Below, piece after piece: positions 52,711 to 61,495 of a stretch of 64,000 bases of DNA (within the stretch, counting starts at the first letter, position 1; every line of letters starts with the position of its first letter). The DNA lies in the NCBI GenBank assembly GCA_964501065.1, contig CAZCRF010000003.1:62001-126000 (forward strand), written 5' to 3'. The notes beneath the pieces are model-generated. The model saw only the letters and a list, made by a program, of their open reading frames with translations, was not told where the DNA came from and did not search any database. The translations under genes and the position numbers were made by a program. The DNA comes from Hallerella sp964501065 (GTDB lineage: Bacteria > Fibrobacterota > Fibrobacteria > Fibrobacterales > Fibrobacteraceae).

Positions 52711-53553
52711 CTAAAGTCTAATGCCGACGTCTCCGAATCCGCCGAAGAAATGCCCGTCGATGTTTTCCGAAACGAGCATTGCGCCGAAGCGGATTTCAAA
52801 GCGTTTTTCCCAAAGGAGGACGCCGACGCTCGCTCTCTGCGTCACGATTGCCGGCAAATCGATGTATTCGGCGTCCGACCAGATGTAGCCGCTGAGCGAA
52901 TAACTCAGGGAATAACGGTCAAAATAGGCGGATGCGAAAAGTCCCGCGCCGAAGTTCATGACGAAGGCGTCGCTGTCGTCCTCTTCCGTTGATTGGCTTG
53001 TGCTGCCGTTCTCGTAGCAATACAGCTTCGTGGAACTGCGGAATCTGTCGAATAATGAAAATCCGTTGTACGCGAATGCTCCCCATTCAAAGTTGTCCGA
53101 GTTGTATCCGAGCCCGAACGAACCGTAAAGGAACTGGTCGAAGCCGAAGCTGACTGCAAGGAGAATGCCGTCTCTGCTCTTGTGTACATAGTCTGCGACG
53201 CCGTAAAACGGCACGCTCGAACTTTTGTAATCCACTTCGACCTTCCCGGCGGATTTCGTGAATTCGTGTACGGCGACCGTGCAATTTTGGCAATCCCCGA
53301 AAGAAGATGCTTTCCCCTTTTCCAGGCGATGATTCGTCGAAGGCTTGTCCAAGGTGACGCCTCCGCGCAGCCGCCATAGCCCTTTGCGGGGCTTTAAATA
53401 GGAGTTCGCCCCTCGGGAGTCGGGCCCCGGCAAGACTTCCGTCTTTTGGTAATTCAAGACGGAAACGCCCCCGGTGGAGGTGACGCAGCCGCTAAATAGG
53501 CAAAGGACGATTGTCAGCGAAAGGAAAGCTTTTTGCCGGATGAAAAGTCTCAT
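52711..53553 (-). CDS. Outer-membrane-type lipoprotein
   Basis: This 280-residue protein has a lipoprotein signal (LTIVLCLFSGCVTSTGG, Cys about 23). The mature part contains alternating Tyr/Phe/Gly-rich strands (FGFDQFLYGSFGLGYNS, FSLFDRFRSSTKLYCY, DRYSLSYSLSGYIWSD), suggesting an outer-membrane barrel or beta-sandwich. One Cys pair (FGDCQNCTV) is present. GGAGG with short spacing fits ATG 53553; a second ATG at 53556 is too close to the site. Function unknown. Confidence 0.68.
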   Translation of the reverse strand: MRLFIRQKAFLSLTIVLCLFSGCVTSTGGVSVLNYQKTEVLPGPDSRGANSYLKPRKGLWRLRGGVTLDKPSTNHRLEKGKASSFGDCQNCTVAVHEFTKSAGKVEVDYKSSSVPFYGVADYVHKSRDGILLAVSFGFDQFLYGSFGLGYNSDNFEWGAFAYNGFSLFDRFRSSTKLYCYENGSTSQSTEEDDSDAFVMNFGAGLFASAYFDRYSLSYSLSGYIWSDAEYIDLPAIVTQRASVGVLLWEKRFEIRFGAMLVSENIDGHFFGGFGDVGIRL

Positions 53554-53713
53554 CATACCTCCCAAAGAATGCAAAAAATGTAACAAAAATCGTGAAATTT
53601 TCGAAAAGCCGCTCCTTCTTCGGGAAATTTTTTCAAGGAATGGCGGCCTTGGGAGCAAAATCTTGAAAAAATAAGATAAATTAACGGTGAAAGAATGTCC
53701 CATTAGGAGCTTT

Positions 53714-54961
53714 ATGAACTGGTCTTATCGCGAACACAATAAAAGTACGCTTTGCATGATTATGGCGGGCGGCCAAGGAAGCCGCTTGCAACCTCTTACG
53801 CGCGACCGCGCAAAACCCGCAGTCCATTTCGGCGGAACTTACCGCATCATCGACTTCGTGTTGAACAACTTCATCAATTCCGGGATTTTCAAAATCAAGG
53901 TGCTGACGCAGTTCAAGTCGGATTCCCTGAACAAGCACATTTCCGCAGCCTGGAACTTGAACGCGAGCCTTGACCAGTATGTGGACTTGGTCCCGGCGCA
54001 AATGCGCACCGGCGGAGATTGGTACAAGGGGACGGCGGACGCGATTTTCCAGAACATCAACCTCATTACGGATGAACGCCCGGATATCGTCGCCATTTTC
54101 GGCGGCGACCACATTTACAAGATGGACGTGAACCAGATGATTGACTTCCACCTCTCGCGTGCGGCCCTGCTGACGATTGCCGCGATTCCCGTTCCCGTCG
54201 AAGAGGCCAGCGAATTCGGAATCATCGAAGTCGATGCCGACAACCGGATGATCGGATTCGAGGAAAAGCCCAAGGAGCCGAAGCAAATGCCCGGCCGTCC
54301 CGGCTACTGCCTCGCGAGCATGGGAAATTACATTTTCACGAGCAAGTTCCTGGTGCGGGAGCTTTTGAAGCATTCGAGCGAAGGGGCGACGGATTTCGGC
54401 AAGGACATCATCCCGGCCCTTTACCCGAATTACCCCGTTTACGTCTACGATTTCAACACGAACATCGTCCGCGGGGAACGTGCGGAAACCAAAGGCTACT
54501 GGCGCGACGTGGGGACTCTTGACGCTTTCTTCGACGCCAATATGGACATTTGTGCGGAAAATCCGCCGTTCGACCTTTACAATAACTACTGGCCCATTCG
54601 CACGTTCAACTGGAATCAGCCTCCCGCCAGATTTTTCAGCGCGGGGGATTCGGAGCATCCGGGCGCGGCCATTGATTCCGTCGTTTCCGCAGGGTGCGTC
54701 ATCGGCGGAGGTCGCGTCATCAAGAGCGTCCTCTCCCCGGCTGTGTCCATCCAAAAGGATGCCCAGGTCGAAGAGTCGATTCTTTTCCCCGACGTGACCA
54801 TCGGGCCCGGGGCGAAGGTGCGTCGCGCGATTATCGAAAAGGGCTTGCACATTCCCGCCGGATTTGAAATCGGCTACGATTTGGAGCGCGACCGCAAGAT
54901 GTTCCACGTGACGCCTTCGGGAATAGTCGTGCTGGCGAAGGATACGGTCATCAAGGCCTGA
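53714..54961 (+). CDS. glgC: Glucose-1-phosphate adenylyltransferase
   Basis: GlgC makes ADP-glucose from glucose-1-phosphate and ATP, the committed step of glycogen synthesis. The 415-residue protein has MAGGQGSRLQPLTRDRAKPA near 16-35, the substrate region FGIIEVDADNRMIGFEEKP near 170, GYWRDVGTLDAFFDANMD near 262, and the C-terminal left-handed beta-helix (SAGCVIGGGRVIKSVLSP). AGGAG before ATG 53714 decides the start. Its partner glycogen synthase lies 45 kb away at 7.8 kb. Confidence 0.95.
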   Translation: MNWSYREHNKSTLCMIMAGGQGSRLQPLTRDRAKPAVHFGGTYRIIDFVLNNFINSGIFKIKVLTQFKSDSLNKHISAAWNLNASLDQYVDLVPAQMRTGGDWYKGTADAIFQNINLITDERPDIVAIFGGDHIYKMDVNQMIDFHLSRAALLTIAAIPVPVEEASEFGIIEVDADNRMIGFEEKPKEPKQMPGRPGYCLASMGNYIFTSKFLVRELLKHSSEGATDFGKDIIPALYPNYPVYVYDFNTNIVRGERAETKGYWRDVGTLDAFFDANMDICAENPPFDLYNNYWPIRTFNWNQPPARFFSAGDSEHPGAAIDSVVSAGCVIGGGRVIKSVLSPAVSIQKDAQVEESILFPDVTIGPGAKVRRAIIEKGLHIPAGFEIGYDLERDRKMFHVTPSGIVVLAKDTVIKA

Positions 54962-55032
54962 CGCCCGGCAATCCTGCAGAAGCTATATTTTGAGTTCACC
55001 GGTAACGCCTGGGTTGCGTTCGAGGAGTTTTG

Positions 55033-55914
55033 ATGAATATAAAGGGAATTTCCGTTTTCTGTGGCGGTTTGTGCGCTGCGTTTTTCACTGCTTGCGATTC
55101 GGGTTCGAGTGCGTCCGCCTTGGAGGAGGGGTTGTCGAGTTCTTCTGCTGCCGGGGATGTTTCCCCTGTCTCGTCTTCTGCCGAGGCGGCTTTGGGAGCG
55201 TTCTCTGCCAGCGTCGATACGGTGGCGCGCACGGTCACTTATTACGTTCCGACTTGCAAGTTGGTCGGCGGTGCGGCTGTCTTCGAGCCGGTCGGGGACA
55301 CGGTGAACGCCTCTTACGCGCTTTCCGGGGATTCGCTTCTGTGGACCGAGGAGGACGACGAGGACACGGACGTGTCCGTCTTCACGGGGGGTAACGGCGG
55401 CTCTCTGTTCGGCACTTGGACAATGGCTTTGGATGAAGAACTTCCGGGCGCATCCGTCGGAATGGAAATCTCCCCGACTGCCGTCAAACCGGACTTCGAT
55501 TTCAGCGAGCTTTGCCTTGCCGATGCAGTCCTAAGCGAATTGGAAGGGGACGATGGCGATTCCGAAACGGTGAAAGTCGACCGCAAGGATTGCAACCACT
55601 TCTCCTACTCGACGGACTATTCGGGGATTTCCTTCGTCACGGAAGTTTCCGCCACGATGGCGAAAAATTCCTTCTCGGTCGTCTATAAAGTGGAAATTCC
55701 AGACTTGGACGTGAGCCAGGAATGCACGATGACCACCACGATGAAGATTCTTTCCGAAGACCTGTGCACGGTTGAAAATTTGGAACGTGGAAAAATTGAC
55801 GACGGCATCTATTCTTCGACGGACATGGAAGGGGATTGTTCGGAAGAGTCCGCCAATGCTGTCGCGCTTCCCGCAGTCGTGAAAAAAGCCTTGATCCAAA
55901 ATCTCGGCAAGTAG
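55033..55914 (+). CDS. Lipoprotein of unknown function
   Basis: This 293-residue protein has a lipobox (LCAAFFTACDSGSS, Cys about 21), a Ser-rich linker and an unassigned mature domain with several Cys (CKLVGG, ELCLADAV, DRKDCNHF, SQECTM, DLCTVEN, GDCSEE), likely disulfide linked. This style (lipobox plus SSS linker) is common among the lipoproteins of this genome. GAGGAG five bases upstream supports ATG 55033. No link to glgC is evident. Confidence 0.65.
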   Translation: MNIKGISVFCGGLCAAFFTACDSGSSASALEEGLSSSSAAGDVSPVSSSAEAALGAFSASVDTVARTVTYYVPTCKLVGGAAVFEPVGDTVNASYALSGDSLLWTEEDDEDTDVSVFTGGNGGSLFGTWTMALDEELPGASVGMEISPTAVKPDFDFSELCLADAVLSELEGDDGDSETVKVDRKDCNHFSYSTDYSGISFVTEVSATMAKNSFSVVYKVEIPDLDVSQECTMTTTMKILSEDLCTVENLERGKIDDGIYSSTDMEGDCSEESANAVALPAVVKKALIQNLGK

Positions 55915-55995
55915 TCGGTGGACAATTGGCGATGAGTGGGCAGAGCTGAGGGCGAAGCAATTCGGATTTAGGAGTTAGTTGATTGTAAAGAAGCA

Positions 55996-56169
55996 GTCGT
56001 GTTGAGTGTGTTTGCACGAAACATCCCTTTGCTGTATCGAGATTAACGCCTTCGGCGTTAGCGGCTGCGCCTTACCAATGTCCGAAAGCGAGCTTTCGGC
56101 CGCAGAATTCGGCTTGCACGCTTTTCTTCGCTTTGCTCAGAATGACGTTACCTGCAACGAGATTAACGC
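55996..56169. repeat. Intergenic inverted-repeat element, copy 4 (mosaic)
   Basis: The module CGAGATTAACGCCTTCGGCG (56038) and its partial repeat CGAGATTAACGC (56158) flank GCTCAGAATGACG (56135), the reverse complement of the CGTCATTCTGAGC end found in other copies. A hairpin CGAAAGC-GAG-CTTTCG lies inside. It occupies the gap before pckG; the stretch 55915-55995 shows nothing recognisable. Confidence 0.65.
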
Positions 56170-56326
56170 TTTTGACCGACGCAGCGGCTCAGACTCTTCG
56201 ATGCGTTGCGATGCCGCAAATTGCCGTTTATCCGATGTTTTGTCGGTTGTCCCGGTGGAATTTTTATAAATTTTGACCGTTCGAAAATTTTCAATCGAAA
56301 CATCAAACCAAATAGGAGTCACCTAT

Positions 56327-58189
56327 ATGAGTCTTACTTTGAACGATATCAAGCACCCGAGAATCAGCACTTGGGTGAATGAAATGATCGCCATGTGCGA
56401 ACCTGACGACGTCGTTGTCGTGGACGGTTCCAAAGAAGAATACGACCGCTTGATGCAGAAGTGCGTTGACGCGGGCCTCGCCACCAAGCTCGCGAAGAAG
56501 GAAAACTGCTACCTGTTCCGCTCCCTCCCGTCCGACGTGGCGCGCGTGGAATCCCGCACGTTCATCTCTTCCGTGAAGGAAGAGGACGCGGGTCCGACGA
56601 ACCACTGGATCGACCCGTCCGAACTCAAGCAGACGATGCGCGAACTCTACAAGGGCTGTATGCACGGCCGCACCATGTACATCATCCCGTTCTGCATGGG
56701 CCCGCTCGGCTCCGCCATTTCCAAGAACGGTATCGAAGTCACGGACTCCGAATACGTCGTGCTCAACATGGACATCATGACCCGCGCCGGCAAGAAGGTC
56801 CTCGACATTTTCAATGCCGACCCGAACGCCGACTTCGTCCCGTGCCTCCACTCCGTCGGCAAGCCCCTCCGCAAGTGCGAAAAGGACAACGGCGTGTGGC
56901 CCTGCGCAGACGTCGAATACAAGTACATCACCCAGTTCCCGGAAGAACGCCTCATTTGGTCTTACGGTTCGGGTTACGGTGGAAACGCCCTCCTCGGCAA
57001 GAAGTGCTTCGCCCTCCGCATCGCGACCGTTCTCGCCCGCGACGAAGGCTGGCTCGCGGAACATATGCTCATCCTCAAGCTCACCAACCCGAAGGGTGAA
57101 GTCAAGTATGTGACGGGCGCGTTCCCGTCCGCTTGCGGCAAGACGAACTTGGCGATGCTCATCCCGACCATTCCGGGCTGGAAGGTCGAGACCATCGGTG
57201 ACGATATCGCATGGATGAAGTTCGGCAAGGACGGCCGTCTTTACGCCATCAACCCGGAAGCCGGATTCTTCGGCGTCGCTCCGGGGACTTCTGCGGAATC
57301 CAACAAGAACGCTCTCATTTCTGCGGAAAAGAACACGATTTACACCAACTGCGCCCTCACGGAAGACGGAGACGTCTGGTGGGAAGGCATCGGATACCCG
57401 GCCAAGGGCAAGCTCGTCGACTGGAAGGGCAAGACTCGTGACGCTCTCCCGAAGGACAAGGCTCCGAAGGGCGAAGAAATGGCTCACCCGAACGCCCGTT
57501 TCACCGCTCCGGCCAAACAGTGCCCCTGCATCGCTCCGGAATGGGAAGATCCCGCTGGCGTCCCCATCAGTGCGATTCTCTTCGGCGGTCGCCGTCCTTC
57601 GACGATTCCTCTCGTCCACCAGTCCCTCAGCTGGAATCACGGCGTGTTCCTCGGCTCCATCGTCGGTTCCGAAATCACGGCGGCTTCCACGATCGACGCT
57701 TCCCAGGTCGGCAAGATTCGCCGCGACCCGTTCGCCATTCTCCCGTTCTGCGGCTACAACATGGGCGACTACTTCAAGCACTGGATCGACATCGGCAAGG
57801 CTTCTTCGGAAGACAAGCTCCCGAAGATCTTCTACGTGAACTGGTTCCGCAAGGATGCCGAAAATCCGGATCTCCCGGGCGGATTCATGTGGCCGGGTTA
57901 CGGCGACAACAGCCGCGTCCTCGCTTGGATCTTCGATCGCTGCGACGGCGTGGACAATGCGAAGGAAACTCCGATTGGTTACATGCCGAAGGATGGCGCC
58001 ATCAATACGGAAGGCCTCGCCGACTGCTACAAGAAGACTCTCCCGGCTATCACTTCCGTGGATGTCGAAGGCTGGAAGAAGGAACTCGCCGACGTGAAGG
58101 AAAATCACTATCCGAAGTTCGGCAAGCACCTTCCGAAGGAACTTTCCGAAATCATCGATATGATTCAGGATCGTTTGAACAAGGCTTAA
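56327..58189 (+). CDS. pckG: Phosphoenolpyruvate carboxykinase (GTP)
   Basis: This GTP-type PEPCK interconverts oxaloacetate and PEP, which in rumen-type succinate producers mainly runs toward oxaloacetate to feed succinate. The 620-residue protein has the kinase-1/P-loop with reactive Cys (TGAFPSACGKTNLAM, about 263-277), the metal-binding region GDDIAWMKFG near 290, and NWFRKDAENPDLPGGFMWPG near 505. Codon use is strongly biased, implying high expression. AGGAG seven bases before ATG 56327 sets the start, and a strong terminator follows. Confidence 0.96.
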   Translation: MSLTLNDIKHPRISTWVNEMIAMCEPDDVVVVDGSKEEYDRLMQKCVDAGLATKLAKKENCYLFRSLPSDVARVESRTFISSVKEEDAGPTNHWIDPSELKQTMRELYKGCMHGRTMYIIPFCMGPLGSAISKNGIEVTDSEYVVLNMDIMTRAGKKVLDIFNADPNADFVPCLHSVGKPLRKCEKDNGVWPCADVEYKYITQFPEERLIWSYGSGYGGNALLGKKCFALRIATVLARDEGWLAEHMLILKLTNPKGEVKYVTGAFPSACGKTNLAMLIPTIPGWKVETIGDDIAWMKFGKDGRLYAINPEAGFFGVAPGTSAESNKNALISAEKNTIYTNCALTEDGDVWWEGIGYPAKGKLVDWKGKTRDALPKDKAPKGEEMAHPNARFTAPAKQCPCIAPEWEDPAGVPISAILFGGRRPSTIPLVHQSLSWNHGVFLGSIVGSEITAASTIDASQVGKIRRDPFAILPFCGYNMGDYFKHWIDIGKASSEDKLPKIFYVNWFRKDAENPDLPGGFMWPGYGDNSRVLAWIFDRCDGVDNAKETPIGYMPKDGAINTEGLADCYKKTLPAITSVDVEGWKKELADVKENHYPKFGKHLPKELSEIIDMIQDRLNKA

Positions 58190-58212
58190 TCGCCCGAATT
58201 CCGATTGAAATC

Positions 58213-58244
58213 AAAGGGACTCTCCGCAACGGGGAGTCCTTTTT
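58213..58244 (+). terminator. Terminator of pckG
   Basis: GGACTCTCC and GGGGAGTCC pair around GCAAC (one G-T pair), extended by AAAG/TTTT and followed by TTTTT. It begins 24 bases after the pckG stop. Confidence 0.85.
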
Positions 58245-58271
58245 GATTGGGAGACTTTGGAATTGGGGTCT

Positions 58272-58304
58272 GAAAAAAGCCTCTCGTTTTTCCGAGAGGC
58301 CTTT
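58272..58304 (-). terminator. Terminator of adk
   Basis: GCCTCTCG and CGAGAGGC form an eight-base-pair stem; on the minus strand it is followed by TTTTTT, 21 bases after the adk stop codon. Confidence 0.82.
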
Positions 58305-58320
58305 CTAATTATCTGGGAAA

Positions 58321-58917
58321 TTACTTGGCGGCTTGGGTGAATTCGACGTAAGCCTTGAGCACGTCCAAGAAGACTTCGTCCGGAGTGTTGTCCCCGGTGA
58401 TGTGGCTGATAATCGCCGGGTCGTATTTCTCGAGGACTTTTGCCGTGGAATCCTTGTAAACCTGGAGGCGGTTCTTGATGACGTTTTCATCGGCGTCGTC
58501 CTTGCGGCCTTCGATTTTGGCGCGGTTCAGGAGGCGGGCGACAATCGTCGCTTCGTCCCGGATGTCCAAAACGAAGATGTGCTTGACATCGACAATCGGG
58601 CGAATCAAGTCGACCTGCGCCACGGTGCGGGGAATGCCGTCGAGGAGGAGAGTGTCCTTGTCCGGGTTCAAACGGTTCGTGTTGACTAGGCCTTCCACGT
58701 AGCGTCCGAAAATGCTCACGGTCGCTTCGTCGGGGACGAGAAGTCCCTTGCTCGAGTAGGAAGCGAGGAGCTTGCCGCTTTCGCTCGAAGGGGCGATGCC
58801 GCGGAAGATGTCTCCGGTCGAAAGGTGTTTGAGTGCCGTTGTCGCGGCGAGCTTTGCACCGACGGTTCCCTTGCCCGAACCCGGTGCGCCGAAAATGAGG
58901 ACTGCAGAAATTGCCAT
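58321..58917 (-). CDS. adk: Adenylate kinase
   Basis: Adenylate kinase balances ATP, ADP and AMP. The 198-residue protein has the P-loop FGAPGSGKGT at residues 9-18, the AMP-binding STGDIFRG and LLLDGIPRT, and the LID Arg region LLNRAKIEGRKDDADENVI. It is of the short-LID type without zinc Cys. It is flanked by terminators on both sides, so it forms a single-gene unit. Confidence 0.93.
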   Translation of the reverse strand: MAISAVLIFGAPGSGKGTVGAKLAATTALKHLSTGDIFRGIAPSSESGKLLASYSSKGLLVPDEATVSIFGRYVEGLVNTNRLNPDKDTLLLDGIPRTVAQVDLIRPIVDVKHIFVLDIRDEATIVARLLNRAKIEGRKDDADENVIKNRLQVYKDSTAKVLEKYDPAIISHITGDNTPDEVFLDVLKAYVEFTQAAK

Positions 58918-58958
58918 TTTGAATTCCTTGGTGAATTTGTCTTTGCGGCAAATGTAGA

Positions 58959-58984
58959 AAAGTCCCGGCGAAAGCCGGGACTTT
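58959..58984 (-). terminator. Terminator of tex
   Basis: AAAGTCCCGGC and GCCGGGACTTT form a perfect eleven-base-pair stem with a four-base loop; on the minus strand TTTTC follows. It lies 17 bases after the tex stop. Confidence 0.88.
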
Positions 58985-59001
58985 GGAGTTTTCGAATCTG
59001 C

Positions 59002-61344
59002 TTACAGGCCTTTTTTGAATTTTTTGAGCATCGAGGGGAGCTTGTTCGGCTGGGCGTTCCCCTTGCGGGCGAAGCTCGGCTGTGCTCCGCCGAGACGGGC
59101 TTTCAAGTCGGCGATGGTCGCATGCGGCTTGATGCCTCCTTCGCGGTGGGGACGGCCCTTTTGGTTCCGCGGACCGCGGCCGGCTCCCGCGACTCCGTCC
59201 ACTTGCTCGGACTTCATCGAAAGGCTGATGCGTTTTTGGGCGGCATCGACTCCGAGGACGCGGACCTTCACCACGTCGCCGACAGTCAAGGCCTTTTTCG
59301 CGTCATCGACGAATTTGTCGCTGATTTCGGAGACGTGAACGAGGCCGTCCTGGTGGACGCCGATGTCGACGAACGCGCCGAAGTTCGCCACGTTCGTGAC
59401 GACTCCTTCCATCCAGCTGCCCGTGACCAAATCGTTGATGCTCTTGATGTTGTCGTTGAATTTCGCATAACGGAATTCCTTGCGCGGATCGCGGCTAGGC
59501 TTCTCGAGTTCTGCGAAGATGTCTTCCAACGTGTGCTTCCCGACCGTGTCCGAAAGGAATTCTTCCGGGGAAAGCGACTTGATGGCGCTGGCGTTGCCGA
59601 CCAAGTCCTTGACGGCGACTCCGGCCTTTTCCGCCATGCGCTCCACGAGTGCGTAGTTTTCCGGGTGGACTGCACTGCAATCGAGCGGGTTTTCCGCTCC
59701 GGGAATCCGCAGGAATCCGGCGGACTGTTCGAAAGCCTTCGGCCCGAAGCCCTTGACCTTCAAGACGTCTTGGCGGCTTTTGAACGCGCCGTTCTCTTCG
59801 CGGTATTTGACGACGTTCTCCGCGAGAGTCGAAGAGACTCCGGCGACATGGGTGAGGAGAGGCGCGCTTGCACTGTTCAAATCGACCCCGACCATGTTCA
59901 CGCAGCTTTCCACCACTTCGTCGAGGCGTTTCTTGAGTTCGCGCTGGTTGACGTCGTGCTGGTATTGCCCGACGCCTATCGACTGCGGATCCACTTTCAC
60001 CAATTCTGCGAGGGGGTCTTGCAGACGGCGGCCGATGGAGATGGCCCCACGTGTGGTGACATCTTCGTTCGGGAATTCCTGGATGGCGATGGGGCTTGCG
60101 GAATAGACGGACGCTCCCGCTTCCGACACGATGACGCGTGCGGGTTTCTTCCCCTTGAATTTGTGCGACATTCCGGCGACGAATGCGTCCGTTTCGCGGC
60201 TGGCCGTCCCGTTCCCGATGGCAATCAGGTCGATGTCGTATTTTTCGACGAGGGATGCGATGTAGTCGCCGGCTTCCGCGACTCTCTTTTGCGGTTCGTG
60301 CGGGAAGATGACGCCGTGGTCGATGAATTTGCCGTTCTTGTCGAGAACCGCCACCTTGCAGCCCGTGCGGAATCCCGGGTCCAACGCCAAGACCGCCTTG
60401 TGCCCTGCCGGCGGGGCGAGCAGGACGTCTTGAAGGTTCTTGCTGAACACCTTGAACGCTTCTTCTTCCGCTTTGTCCTTGAGCAGCAGGCGGACTTCGC
60501 TTTCGAGACTGGCCTTGAGCAGGCGTTCCCAGGCGTCCTTGCACATTTCCTCGAGGTAGGGCTTCCAGATGCTGTCGCCCTTGATGACCTGGTTCTTCAA
60601 GTAGCCGACCAGTTCTTCATCCGGCATTTGCACGGAAAGGCGGAGAACCTTTTCCTTTTCCCCGCGGCGGAGGGCGAGCATCCGGTGGCTGGGAATCTTG
60701 GAGACAGGTTCGGCGTAAGCGTAGTAATTCTTGAATTTCGTATCTTGCTTTTCGAATTCCTTGCGAACTTTCGCCTCCATCACGCCCTGCTTTTCAATCT
60801 GCGAACGCAGGTATTGCCGATAGGTGGCGTTGTCTGCGACTTCTTCCGCCAAAATGTCGCATGCGCCGGCGATTGCCGCCTTCGGGTCGGCGAGCCCCTT
60901 TTCTTCGGAAAGGTAAATCCGCCCGATTTCTTCCGCCGTGTTGGTTGTCGCTTCTTGCGCCAAGATGATTTTGGCCAGCGGTTCGAGTCCGCATTCCCTG
61001 GCGACGGTCGCACGCGTACGTTTTTTGGGCTTGTATGGCGCATAAAGGTCTTCGAGGAGAGTCTTGTCCTTGCAGGCTTCGATCTGGGCCTTGAGTTCCG
61101 GAGTGAGCTTTCCCTGTTCCTCGATGGATTTCAGAATGGTCGTTTTGCGTTCTTCGATTTCTTGCAGGTATTCCCGGCGGTGCGAAATGTCGCGGAGTTC
61201 GATTTCGTTGAGAGTCCCTGTCTGATCCTTGCGGTAGCGCGCGATGAACGGGATGGTCCCGCCTTGCTCCATCAGTTCCAGGGCTTTGGCGACGCGCCAT
61301 TCTTCCAAGTTCAGTTCTTCGGAGATGACTTGCGAAAAATTCAT
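59002..61344 (-). CDS. tex: Tex-family RNA-binding S1 protein
   Basis: Tex is a conserved transcription accessory protein with a YqgF-like domain, helix-hairpin-helix motifs and an S1 RNA-binding domain. The 780-residue product shows the family start EEWRVAKALELMEQGGTIPF, LDPGFRTGCKVAVLDKNG near 325, SVGQYQHDVN-type HhH-proximal segment (IGVGQYQHDVNQRELKKRLD near 470), and the S1 domain GVVTNVANFGAFVDIGVHQD near 650. A short basic tail follows. Length is normal. It is divergent from the YgiQ gene. Confidence 0.93.
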   Translation of the reverse strand: MNFSQVISEELNLEEWRVAKALELMEQGGTIPFIARYRKDQTGTLNEIELRDISHRREYLQEIEERKTTILKSIEEQGKLTPELKAQIEACKDKTLLEDLYAPYKPKKRTRATVARECGLEPLAKIILAQEATTNTAEEIGRIYLSEEKGLADPKAAIAGACDILAEEVADNATYRQYLRSQIEKQGVMEAKVRKEFEKQDTKFKNYYAYAEPVSKIPSHRMLALRRGEKEKVLRLSVQMPDEELVGYLKNQVIKGDSIWKPYLEEMCKDAWERLLKASLESEVRLLLKDKAEEEAFKVFSKNLQDVLLAPPAGHKAVLALDPGFRTGCKVAVLDKNGKFIDHGVIFPHEPQKRVAEAGDYIASLVEKYDIDLIAIGNGTASRETDAFVAGMSHKFKGKKPARVIVSEAGASVYSASPIAIQEFPNEDVTTRGAISIGRRLQDPLAELVKVDPQSIGVGQYQHDVNQRELKKRLDEVVESCVNMVGVDLNSASAPLLTHVAGVSSTLAENVVKYREENGAFKSRQDVLKVKGFGPKAFEQSAGFLRIPGAENPLDCSAVHPENYALVERMAEKAGVAVKDLVGNASAIKSLSPEEFLSDTVGKHTLEDIFAELEKPSRDPRKEFRYAKFNDNIKSINDLVTGSWMEGVVTNVANFGAFVDIGVHQDGLVHVSEISDKFVDDAKKALTVGDVVKVRVLGVDAAQKRISLSMKSEQVDGVAGAGRGPRNQKGRPHREGGIKPHATIADLKARLGGAQPSFARKGNAQPNKLPSMLKKFKKGL

Positions 61345-61495
61345 ATTTCCTGTTCCTCAAAAATGGGGTTCGATGGCAAATTTAAAAATCTTCCCCGACA
61401 AAATCGGGGGCATAAAGGTAGAATAATGTGGCGAGGATGGCTTGCGTTCAAATTCCAATCATCGCTTTCCCGCGATTAACTATCTTTTCCCCAAT

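Noticed and set aside
56303..58129. 608-codon open frame on the minus strand
   Set aside because: It is the antisense shadow of pckG; its composition reflects the biased codon use of that gene.
58825..61479. 884-codon open frame on the plus strand
   Set aside because: It is the antisense shadow of tex and part of adk, with repetitive Phe/Asp/Val composition and no recognisable domain.
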